Shown in pieces: positions 31,224 through 39,179 of a DNA stretch of 58,809 nucleotides. Source of the DNA: an uncultured Thiodictyon sp. (lineage in GTDB: Bacteria; Pseudomonadota; Gammaproteobacteria; Chromatiales; Chromatiaceae); the NCBI RefSeq assembly GCF_903946935.1, contig NZ_CAJAXH010000158.1, positions 1 through 58,809 on the forward strand, given 5' to 3'. The position numbers and the translations under genes were made by a program. Position 1 is the stretch's first letter. Every line of letters begins with the position of its first letter. Below the pieces are notes generated by a model. That model was not told the DNA's origin. It saw nothing but the letters and a program-made list of their open reading frames with translations, and did not search any database.

Positions 31224-32417
31224 ATGCAGATCGAATCGATCCGGCTAAAGAATTTTCGGGCATTCAGGGATGTCAACCTGAAAAGTATTCCGCGCTTTTG
31301 TGTCATGGTCGGCGCCAATGGCACCGGGAAGAGCACCTTGTTTTCGGTGTTCGCCTTCCTGCGCGACGCGATGACGACCAATGTGACGGCCGCGCTTGGC
31401 CGGCTGGGCGGCAGCCGGGGACTGGCGGAGGTACGCAGCCGGGGAACCACCGGTCCCATTGAAATCGAGATCAAGTTGCGCACGACCCTGTCCGAGGGCC
31501 GTTCGCGCCTGATTACCTATGAACTGCATATCGACGAGCTGAATCACCGCCCGGCGGTGGTCCGCGAGATTCTGCAATACCGCCGTGGCAGTCGCGGCCA
31601 GCCGTGGCGCTTCTTGGATTTTTCCAAGGGTGTCGGTGAGGCGGTGACCAATGAACTGGACTCGGTCGCCGATGAAAAGCAGCTAAAACGCGAACAGCAA
31701 ACCCTCAAGAGCCCCGACATCCTCGCCATCAAGGGACTGGCGCAGTTCGAGCGATTCCCGGCGGTGGTGGCCCTGGGTAACCTGATCGAGAACTGGCACC
31801 TCTCCGATTTCCATATCAGCCGGGCGCGACCCGAGGCCGAGGCGGGGTACGCCGAGCATCTGTCGCGTGAGGGTGAGAACCTGTCACTCGTCGTCGAGTA
31901 TTTGTTCAATCACCATCCCAAGACCTTTGCCGAGATCTTGAGCCGCCTGCAGCGACGCGTGCCGGGAATCACGCAGGTCGAGGCGAAAACGACCGAGGAG
32001 GGCCGCGTCCTGCTGAAGTTTCAAGACGGATCATTCGAAGACCCGTTTCTCGCGCGCTACGTGTCAGACGGAACGATCAAAATGCTGGCGTACCTGGTTC
32101 TACTCTATGACCCCAGCCCCCACCCGCTATTATGTGTCGAGGAACCTGAAAATCAGCTTTACCCATCGCTGCTTTGGGACCTGGCAGAAGAGTTTCGCGC
32201 CTATGCCGAGCGCGGCGGACAGGTCTTCGTCACAACGCATTCGCCGGATTTTCTCAACGCAGTACAACTCGATGAAGTCTTTTGGCTGGTCAAGGATCAG
32301 GGCTACACCTCCGTCCACCGCGCCGCGGACGATGAGCAGTTGCGTGCCTATATGGCAGATGGCGACCAGATGGGGTACCTCTGGAAACAAGGACTCTTTG
32401 CGGGAGCGCATCCGTGA
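31224..32417 (+). CDS. AAA-family (AAA_21/RecF-like) ATPase, second copy
   Basis: 397 residues, preceded by GGAGGG eight bases before ATG 31224. The N-terminus MQIESIRLKNFRAFRDVNL is typical of RecF/OLD-like ATPases. Walker A GANGTGKS spans G30-S37. The later region has VSDGTIKMLAYLVLL, Walker B LLCVEEPENQLYP and the switch TTHSPDF. It is not closely similar to the ATPase at 26229, so this is a second module rather than a recent duplication. Its stop overlaps the next start (GTGA); the partner gene there is truncated. It sits between mod and res and could have been inserted into the R-M operon. Confidence 0.88.
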   Translation: MQIESIRLKNFRAFRDVNLKSIPRFCVMVGANGTGKSTLFSVFAFLRDAMTTNVTAALGRLGGSRGLAEVRSRGTTGPIEIEIKLRTTLSEGRSRLITYELHIDELNHRPAVVREILQYRRGSRGQPWRFLDFSKGVGEAVTNELDSVADEKQLKREQQTLKSPDILAIKGLAQFERFPAVVALGNLIENWHLSDFHISRARPEAEAGYAEHLSREGENLSLVVEYLFNHHPKTFAEILSRLQRRVPGITQVEAKTTEEGRVLLKFQDGSFEDPFLARYVSDGTIKMLAYLVLLYDPSPHPLLCVEEPENQLYPSLLWDLAEEFRAYAERGGQVFVTTHSPDFLNAVQLDEVFWLVKDQGYTSVHRAADDEQLRAYMADGDQMGYLWKQGLFAGAHP

Positions 32418-32620
32418 TCGAGCATGTGCATGACCGCTCAGCCAAGTATCGCAACCCGGATGCCTTGGGAAGCCCGTCGCAGGAACTTCGCCGAGTGATC
32501 CAGAGCTACCAGAAGCGTGATGGCGCCCGGCGCATCGCCCCGCTCTTGTTGCCGGAACGCAATCGGTCAAGCAGCTTTCAGGCGTTGTATCGGTCACTCA
32601 GCTGCCTGGCGAGTTCATGA
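32414..32620 (+). pseudogene. Truncated DUF4276-like protein, internally deleted
   Basis: 68 residues from GTG 32414. The first residues MIEHVH look like the true start of the DUF4276 relatives that pair with RecF-like ATPases. From DRSAKYRNPDALGSPSQELRRV to PERNRSSSFQALYRSL the sequence follows the C-terminal third of that family. The middle of about 130-150 residues, which would hold the EGxTE and acidic sites, is missing without a frame break. It keeps four-base overlaps with the ATPase before it (GTGA) and res after it (ATGA), so reading through the operon is preserved. It is probably a relic, or a small residual regulator. Confidence 0.7.
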
Positions 32621-35502
32621 AACATCCCACCTCGCTCATTATCAGCTCCCCCTTCGAGCGGCCCACCCATCATTGGCGCCGCGCCGGCGACAGCCGACTC
32701 GCATTGCTTGAAGGCCGCCGCCCGGCGGGTTACGAGGTCTTCGACACCCGCAATAACACGGTGCGCACCGTGCCGCTGGAGCGCGTCAACCGTATCCGCG
32801 AGCGGGTGGACGCCTGGCGCGCAGCCGACTACCCGGGCGTCACCGCGGTGACGCGCCAATTGCTCGAACACTGGCAGGACCCGCAGACCAGTCGGCAATA
32901 CGCCTTCTATTTCTGCCAGATCGAGGCCATCGAGACACTCATCTGGCATGTGGAGGCACCGCCCGACTTCAAGCAGGGTATCGCCGTGCCTGGCGATGGC
33001 GGCGCCTGGGAGCGACTCTGCAATAAGATGGCGACCGGCAGCGGTAAGACCGCGGTGATGGCGATGATCATCACCTGGCAGGTCCTCAATGCACTGACCT
33101 ATCCGAAGCGCAACAAGGACTTCTCGCGCGCCATCTTTATCGTTGCACCCGGACTGACGGTGAAGGAGCGCTTGCGGGTGCTGCAACCGGGAAACCCGGA
33201 AAACGACTACGATACCTTCGCACTCTGTCCGAACGAGGCCCTGCGCCAGCGGCTCAATCAGGTCGAACTGCTGATCGACAACTGGCACAACCTGATGCCG
33301 CTCAAAGATCGGGACCGCTCGGTGGTCAAAAAGGGAGCGGAAAGCGACGAGGCCTTTGTGCGGCGGGTGCTGGGCCGACTCGCGGGCGCCAGGGACCTGG
33401 TCATCATCAACGACGAGGCCCATCATGCCTACCGCAAACCGGCCGAACTGAAGATCAGCAAGAAGGACGCGGAAGCCCTTGGCATCGACCTCGACGAGGC
33501 CACCCGCTGGATCGAAGGGCTTGATCGTATCCACAAGAAGCGGCGCATTGCCCGCTGTTTCGATCTCTCCGCGACACCCTTCGCACCGACCGGCAAGACC
33601 AGCACTGAGGCCGCGCTGTTCGAGTGGGTGGTCTCCGATTTCGGCCTGAACGACGCCATCGAGGCCGGGTTGGTCAAGACCCCGCGCGTGGTGATCCGCG
33701 ACAACGCCTTGGCGAATACGCAGACCTATCGCAGTAAGCTCTATCACCTCTACCGGGAACCGGAAGTGGCGGAAGACCTGAACCGGCGCGGCGCGGAGCC
33801 GCACGAGGCCCTGCCGCAGATCGTGCAGGAGGCCTATACGCTGCTCGGGGCCGACTGGCGTGAGACATTGAATGCGTGGCGGGAAGCGGGACACCTGTCT
33901 CCGCCCGTGATGCTGACGGTCTGCAACCGGACTGAAACCGCTGCACGCATCGAGCACTATTTTAGTCAGGGCGATGCGTATTGGCCGGAACTGACCGCAC
34001 CCGAGCGCACTTTACGTGTCGACTCCAAGGTGTTGGACAAGGCCGAGATCGGCGAGGTGGCCGGCGCCGACAAGGCCTATGAGGACGTACTGCGGGGTAT
34101 CGTGGAAGCAGCGCGCATTCCGGAAACGCGCAAGGTAGCGCTGCGCGCGATGAAGAAGGAGGAGCTGCTGCGCGCCATCATCGACAACGTTGGCAAGCGC
34201 GGCAGCGCCGGTCAGGACCTGCAGAATGTCATCTCGGTGGCCATGCTGTCCGAGGGCTGGGATGCCAAGAATGTAACCCATATCATGGGGCTACGCGCCT
34301 TCACCAGCCAATTGCTGTGCGAGCAGGTGATCGGGCGCGGGCTGCGGCGTGTATCCTATGAGACGGAACCGGTGATCTGTCCGGACGGTCAGACACGGGC
34401 ACTGTTCAAGGCGGAATACGTCAATATATTCGGGGTACCGCTGTCGATTTTTCAGGAAACCGACGACGACGGCAAACCGCCGCCACCACCCAAGCCGAGC
34501 ACCCAGATCGAATCCATCCCAGAGCGCAGCGAGTTGGAGATTACCTGGCCCAATGTGCTGCGCGTCGATGTGGTGGTACGGCCCGAGTTGGTGGTGGATT
34601 GGTCGACCATGCCGCCGCTGAAGATCGATCCGGCGCAGATCCATATCGCCGCGGACCTGGCACCGGCATTGGGTGGTGCGGCCGATCTATCCAAGGCGGT
34701 CGCTATCGATCTTGCGGCATTGCCCGAGGAATTCCGGCTGCAGCGGCTGTTGTTCCTGGCCGCGCGCAAGGCGTTGGCCACCGTCGAGCACGGGTTTACC
34801 GGCGGGCGGGAGTGGCTCATTCAGCAGCTGGTGCGTCTGGTCGAACAGTTCTTTGCCTCCGACCGACTGGACATCCCCTCGCTGTTTCACCAGGACCCGC
34901 TGCGCAAGCGGATTCTCATTGCGTTGTCCATCGACACACTCGTCGGGCATGTGGTCGCCCAGATTCAGCAGCAGAACAGCGAGCGGCTGGAGCCGGTATT
35001 CGACGCAGAGTTCCCCATCGGCTCGACCCGCCTGATGCGCACCTGGTACTCGACCAGGCATTGCCTTGAGACCACCAAGTCCCAGATCAGCCACGCGGTG
35101 GCCGACAGCACCTGGGAGCATTACACCGCTACGCTATTGGAAACTCATCCGGAGGTAGCCGCTTATGCCAAGAACGATCATCTGGGCTTACAGATTTATT
35201 ATCTGTGGCGCGGCAGCCGGCGGCGCTTCGTACCCGATTTCGTGATCCGGTTCGCGAATCGTAAGCAATTGGTGCTTGAGATCAAGGGCGAGGACTCCGA
35301 CCAGAACCGCGCCAAACGTCTGGCCCTCGACACCTGGGTGCGCGCGGTGAACGCACGCGGCGGCTTCGGTATCTGGTGCTGGGATGTCGTGAAGGCCGAG
35401 CCGTCACGGGTTAATGACGTGATCGCGCATCACGCTGGCAGTCCTGGGCATAGCGAAGCAATTGGCGAAGGCACCACGGCAGTCGCGCCGCCCAACGCCT
35501 GA
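32617..35502 (+). CDS. Type III-like restriction endonuclease subunit (Res), helicase-nuclease
   Basis: 961 residues. A superfamily 2 helicase core carries Walker A MATGSGKTAVM (K144), the Walker B box INDEAHHAYR (D266-E267-A268-H269) and motif III DLSATPFAPTG. The motif VI region LLCEQVIGRGLRRV is intact. The C-terminal nuclease is PD-(D/E)xK-like: FVPDFVIRF (D874) and LVLEIKGE (E888, K890). All sites needed for ATP-driven restriction look present. ATG 32617 overlaps the stop of the relic before it. It is the last gene of the island on this strand, convergent with the vWA gene. Confidence 0.93.
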   Translation: MKHPTSLIISSPFERPTHHWRRAGDSRLALLEGRRPAGYEVFDTRNNTVRTVPLERVNRIRERVDAWRAADYPGVTAVTRQLLEHWQDPQTSRQYAFYFCQIEAIETLIWHVEAPPDFKQGIAVPGDGGAWERLCNKMATGSGKTAVMAMIITWQVLNALTYPKRNKDFSRAIFIVAPGLTVKERLRVLQPGNPENDYDTFALCPNEALRQRLNQVELLIDNWHNLMPLKDRDRSVVKKGAESDEAFVRRVLGRLAGARDLVIINDEAHHAYRKPAELKISKKDAEALGIDLDEATRWIEGLDRIHKKRRIARCFDLSATPFAPTGKTSTEAALFEWVVSDFGLNDAIEAGLVKTPRVVIRDNALANTQTYRSKLYHLYREPEVAEDLNRRGAEPHEALPQIVQEAYTLLGADWRETLNAWREAGHLSPPVMLTVCNRTETAARIEHYFSQGDAYWPELTAPERTLRVDSKVLDKAEIGEVAGADKAYEDVLRGIVEAARIPETRKVALRAMKKEELLRAIIDNVGKRGSAGQDLQNVISVAMLSEGWDAKNVTHIMGLRAFTSQLLCEQVIGRGLRRVSYETEPVICPDGQTRALFKAEYVNIFGVPLSIFQETDDDGKPPPPPKPSTQIESIPERSELEITWPNVLRVDVVVRPELVVDWSTMPPLKIDPAQIHIAADLAPALGGAADLSKAVAIDLAALPEEFRLQRLLFLAARKALATVEHGFTGGREWLIQQLVRLVEQFFASDRLDIPSLFHQDPLRKRILIALSIDTLVGHVVAQIQQQNSERLEPVFDAEFPIGSTRLMRTWYSTRHCLETTKSQISHAVADSTWEHYTATLLETHPEVAAYAKNDHLGLQIYYLWRGSRRRFVPDFVIRFANRKQLVLEIKGEDSDQNRAKRLALDTWVRAVNARGGFGIWCWDVVKAEPSRVNDVIAHHAGSPGHSEAIGEGTTAVAPPNA

Positions 35503-35568
35503 TTTGGCTCGGCCGGCGGCCAACCGACCCGCTGCGGTGGCCGGGACGACGATCAAGGCCTTCGAGGT

Positions 35569-37584
35569 TTAGGGAAGGTCGGTCAGCGGAATCGGATACA
35601 CCAACTCGGCCGGGTCGCTCTTGCCGCTCTGGGCCAGGTCCACCCATTTGTCCTGATCGGCATAATAGAGGCCATAGCGGCGGATCTTTTTGTTGAGCTG
35701 GTCGATGAACTCGTATTGCCGCATGGTGCCCCAGCGTGTCCAGGTGTCCTGGGTCAGGGTCAATACGTCGCTCTTGTAGGGCAGGCCCTGGAGGTATTCC
35801 CCGAGCAGGCCCAGGTCCGCCAGCCGGGTGGACTCCTCGATGCCGCCGGCCAGGGGGTCGACGCTGAAACGCGCGGCGACCGAGGCGAGGCGGTTGAAGA
35901 AGCTGCGGGCCGTGTTCTCGGCGTTCAGGTCGGTCTCGGCCGCCTCGACGATGCCCTTCAAGACCAGTTGCAGGTCGGAGAGTTGGTCCTTGGTCAGCAA
36001 CACCCGCACATCCACGGCGGCGCGGGAGGGGTCGGCGAAGTCCTTGTCGCTGATCCAGGCCTCGAAGACCTCCGGCGCCCGCGTCCCCTGGACCTGCCCC
36101 AGATAGGCGAGCCGTGCGGCGTGGCCCAGGCTGTCGACGATCGCCCGGATCTGTGCCGACTGGTCGCCTGCGGCGGCGTTCAGCGCGGGCCCGGGCTGGC
36201 CTGCGGGTTGGCCTCCAGGCTGGCGCGCCAGGTTCTCGATCAGCCGCCCGGCATAGGCGTCGATGGCGGTGCCGAAGGCGGCCACACTTCCGTCGGCGAT
36301 AGCGAAATAGGCGGTCTGTTGGTTGACCGCATTGGTGGCGAGGGTCTGGTACTGCCCGGCGGCGGTCTCGGTGTCGCCCAGGCGCCGGGCCTCGGGGGTG
36401 AGCAGGTGCAGCACGGCGATGGAGGTCCCGGCCTCGCCGACGAGCCCGCGCAACCGTTGCGCATCCAGCCCGGTGCTGGATTGCACCCGCTGCCCGGTCG
36501 CGCCGTCGCGCTGGGTGCCGTCGAGCGCGCCGGCATCGGTGATCAGGATGATGTGGCGTTCGGCGAAGCGCTGCCGCCAGTCGGGGGTGTCCAGCGCGGC
36601 CTGGATACCGGCATAGGGGTCCTCGTCGAAGTGCTCGGTGGAGACCCGCGCCTCGTCCAAGGTGCCGACTCGCCGCAGAAAATCGCGCCCGTCCTGGACC
36701 TCGGCGGGATTGGCATAGGTGCGGGCGACGAATTGCAGCTCGCGCGCCTTGTCCGGGTCGCTCGCCGCGGCCCGGAAGGAGACCAGTCCGAAGGCGACCC
36801 GATCGAGCAACCCGGCCTTGGCGATCTGCTGGTAGAAACGCCCGACGGCGGCCTTGGTCTGGGCGATATAGGGTCCCATGGAGCGCGTGGAGTCGATCAC
36901 GAAGACCACGGCGGCGCGATAACCCGCGGCGACTGCCGGCGTGCCCGGGGCGGTGGCCGTGGCGCCCGGGCGGAGGGCGGGGTTGGGCAGGGTCACCGAG
37001 GCGACCTTGAGCGCCCTCACCTTATCGCCGCTGGCGGCGCGGGTTTCGGCGAAGTCCAGGATCGGCAACAGATAGAAGTGCCGGCTGAAATCGATGAAGT
37101 TGGCGGGCTCGACGGCCAATACACCGGGGTCCGGTCGCCCGGCGGCGACGGTGCGCCGCAGGGCGTCGGCGGCCTGTCCCGGGTTGGGGCTGTCGAGGAT
37201 CGCGCGCAGGTCGTCCCAACTGCGCATGAACAGCATGGGCGCGCGCCCGGCGCCCTGGTTGGTGAAGGCCAGGGTGAGTTGCTGCTTCCAGGGAATGGTG
37301 TGTGCCGCCGCCAGCCAGCCCAAGATGCTGTGGTCGCGGGTCCCGGTGCCGACCCGCAACCAGTCCTGTCCGTCGACACCCTCCCGGGCATAGACATAGA
37401 GTCTGGACAGGGCCTTGATCGAAGACTGCCCCGGCGCCCCCGGGGCCGCGGCAATCATGGCGCCCGGTCGGGTCAGTACCCGCTCATAGAGTGCGCGCTT
37501 GCCGGGTGGGTGCAGGGGTTCCGCCGCGACGGCGAAGGTACAGGCCAGCAGTATGAGCAACAGCCGGTGCGTCGGTCGGGCCAT
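35569..37584 (-). CDS. Secreted von Willebrand factor A-domain protein
   Basis: 671 residues with an N-terminal signal peptide (about 1-20). A region starting LYERVLTRPGAMI and containing a short SH3-like stretch (about 25-95) precedes a vWA domain (about 220-440) with MIDAS DSTRS in VVFVIDSTRSMG. The C-terminal 220 residues are mostly helical and end in WVDLAQSGKSDPAELVYPIPL. The LTRPGA region followed by vWA recalls the extracytoplasmic part of PpkA-type kinases of type VI secretion, here without a kinase; that comparison is from memory and tentative. It follows the receiver-HEPN gene by 107 bases on the same strand; an AAG-type repeat occupies the gap. Confidence 0.8.
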   Translation of the reverse strand: MARPTHRLLLILLACTFAVAAEPLHPPGKRALYERVLTRPGAMIAAAPGAPGQSSIKALSRLYVYAREGVDGQDWLRVGTGTRDHSILGWLAAAHTIPWKQQLTLAFTNQGAGRAPMLFMRSWDDLRAILDSPNPGQAADALRRTVAAGRPDPGVLAVEPANFIDFSRHFYLLPILDFAETRAASGDKVRALKVASVTLPNPALRPGATATAPGTPAVAAGYRAAVVFVIDSTRSMGPYIAQTKAAVGRFYQQIAKAGLLDRVAFGLVSFRAAASDPDKARELQFVARTYANPAEVQDGRDFLRRVGTLDEARVSTEHFDEDPYAGIQAALDTPDWRQRFAERHIILITDAGALDGTQRDGATGQRVQSSTGLDAQRLRGLVGEAGTSIAVLHLLTPEARRLGDTETAAGQYQTLATNAVNQQTAYFAIADGSVAAFGTAIDAYAGRLIENLARQPGGQPAGQPGPALNAAAGDQSAQIRAIVDSLGHAARLAYLGQVQGTRAPEVFEAWISDKDFADPSRAAVDVRVLLTKDQLSDLQLVLKGIVEAAETDLNAENTARSFFNRLASVAARFSVDPLAGGIEESTRLADLGLLGEYLQGLPYKSDVLTLTQDTWTRWGTMRQYEFIDQLNKKIRRYGLYYADQDKWVDLAQSGKSDPAELVYPIPLTDLP

Positions 37585-37643
37585 GCTAGCGCTCTCCCAG
37601 TCACCGGGCGGATAAGTCGCCGGCGCGCAGATCGCACCGAAAC

Positions 37644-37673
37644 ACCTTGGCGAGCTTGGCGCCTTGGCGTGAG
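37644..37673. repeat. 30-base copy of the AAG/CTT intergenic repeat
   Basis: These 30 bases are identical to 13856-13885 (starting accttggcgagcttgg). They lie between the vWA gene and the receiver-HEPN gene and show the same 9-base spacing of CTT/AAG. Confidence 0.8.
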
Positions 37674-37691
37674 AGCTGTGTTTTCATGCGC

Positions 37692-39179
37692 TCAGGCCTT
37701 CGCGGTGTCGCGCGACGCAAAGGACTCGGGGAAGGCGCGGATCAGGATGCGCCGTGCCAATTGGAAGGCAAAGCTCTCGCGCTGGGTACGCGAGAACTCA
37801 CAATGGCGGAACAGGGTCGCCTCGCCGGATTCGCTGACCGCCGTCCAGCCGTATCTCACCCGGCGCATGCGGCTGGGGTAAAACCAGAACATGCGATACA
37901 GGCTCTGCAGGAAGAACTGCCGGTCGCGCTCATCCACCCGGTTGGGGGTATCCTTCTCCAGTTCCCGGATCAGTTGGTCATAATAGGGATCGTTGTCGTC
38001 GCTCCGGCGCTGCTCGCTGAGCATGCGTTTGGTCTCGAAATAGACCCGATCCAGGGGCAGCTTGCGCCCATCGGCATCGGCGCCGATCATTTCGGCGGCG
38101 GCGTCCTCAGTCACCTCCCCGAAGGTGCGACTCAGCAGCCCGAGCAGCAGTTCCTCATGGGGCTGCGACTCGCGTGGAAAGGCAAACATGGCCCGCAGGT
38201 CTGCCATGAAGATGAAGGCCACGTCGGCCTCGCTCAGGTCGTCGAGCAATTGGGTGTGAGAGGTCCAATTGCGGACCTCTTTGAGAATGGTGCCGAAGCT
38301 CGCCATGTAGGTGGACTTGTCCGGCAGGTGGTTGACCTTGGCGCGATTGTCCCATTCCCGGCTGAGCGCGTGCAGCAGGATGCGGTAGCGCTGCTTGCGC
38401 TGCTCGCTGCTGGGCGGCGCGCACAGCGGCAGCAGGGCCGTCATGCTGGCCAGATAGTCGCGTACATAGTCGGGGGAGGCGGGGCCCGGGGGCCATTCCG
38501 GTTCGTCCTCGCGCTTGAAGAAGAGCGAGAACAGGAGCCCGTCATCGCCGCGCCGGTCGAGCAGCTCCTCGGCCGCGGCGCAGCCCATGAGTACGCCGCG
38601 GCGCAGCACGGAATAGGCGTCGGTCTGTTTCTCGGCAATCCACTGGCGTACGACCTCATCGTGCTTAGTATAGATGAGCGGCGCCGTCAGCTTGGCCGCC
38701 TCGAAGGCGTGTGTAATGGAGGTGAGCTGATCGCCGTGATTGGAGCAGAACAGGATATGCCGCCGCGGGAAGCCGGCCTCGATCAGCAGTTCGGTAAAGA
38801 TGTGATAGCCGGCGACCTTCTTGAGCTCGCTGACGGCCGCACGCCAGCCTGCACCCAGGGGTTCGGCGGTCTCCTTCAGGTACTTCTTTTCGCGCAGGAA
38901 GCGGTCGATCTCGGCGACCGACTCCGGGTCGTCCAGGTCGTAATCCTCATAGGGCTTGAGGTCGATGTCGATGACCACATAGTCGATTTCGGCCAGTTGC
39001 TGCGGGTCGCGCACCAGGTGGTAGGCCTCGAAAAAGGTCGTCTTGAGTGTGATCCCGCGCGGGCTCAACCAATCTTTGAGGTCGGGCAGGTCCGTCGGGC
39101 ACTCGGGCAACCCGAATACCTGATCGACGGTCACCCGGATGTCGCCTTCAAAGTCCTCGATCCACAGAAAATGGCTCAT
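37692..39179 (-). CDS. Receiver-like protein with a C-terminal HEPN-type motif
   Basis: 495 residues, not a family I can name. The N-terminus FLWIEDFEGD supplies an acidic pair (E8, D9) and YVVIDIDLKPYEDYD a phospho-acceptor-like D71, as in response regulator receivers; HILFCSNHGDQL and APLIYTKHD resemble the switch Thr/Ser and Lys strands. The C-terminal half is helical, and ILKEVRNWTSH contains R303-N-x-x-x-H308, the exact R-phi-x3-H signature of HEPN ribonucleases. No DNA-binding domain is seen. It overlaps the kinase-like gene by four bases (ATGA), so it is likely that kinase's partner. Confidence 0.72.
   Translation of the reverse strand: MSHFLWIEDFEGDIRVTVDQVFGLPECPTDLPDLKDWLSPRGITLKTTFFEAYHLVRDPQQLAEIDYVVIDIDLKPYEDYDLDDPESVAEIDRFLREKKYLKETAEPLGAGWRAAVSELKKVAGYHIFTELLIEAGFPRRHILFCSNHGDQLTSITHAFEAAKLTAPLIYTKHDEVVRQWIAEKQTDAYSVLRRGVLMGCAAAEELLDRRGDDGLLFSLFFKREDEPEWPPGPASPDYVRDYLASMTALLPLCAPPSSEQRKQRYRILLHALSREWDNRAKVNHLPDKSTYMASFGTILKEVRNWTSHTQLLDDLSEADVAFIFMADLRAMFAFPRESQPHEELLLGLLSRTFGEVTEDAAAEMIGADADGRKLPLDRVYFETKRMLSEQRRSDDNDPYYDQLIRELEKDTPNRVDERDRQFFLQSLYRMFWFYPSRMRRVRYGWTAVSESGEATLFRHCEFSRTQRESFAFQLARRILIRAFPESFASRDTAKA

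Noticed and set aside
35716-37881. 721-residue open frame opposite the vWA gene
   Set aside because: Composition is Gly/Val/Asp-rich, typical of an antisense shadow; the minus-strand vWA protein has a signal peptide and MIDAS motif.
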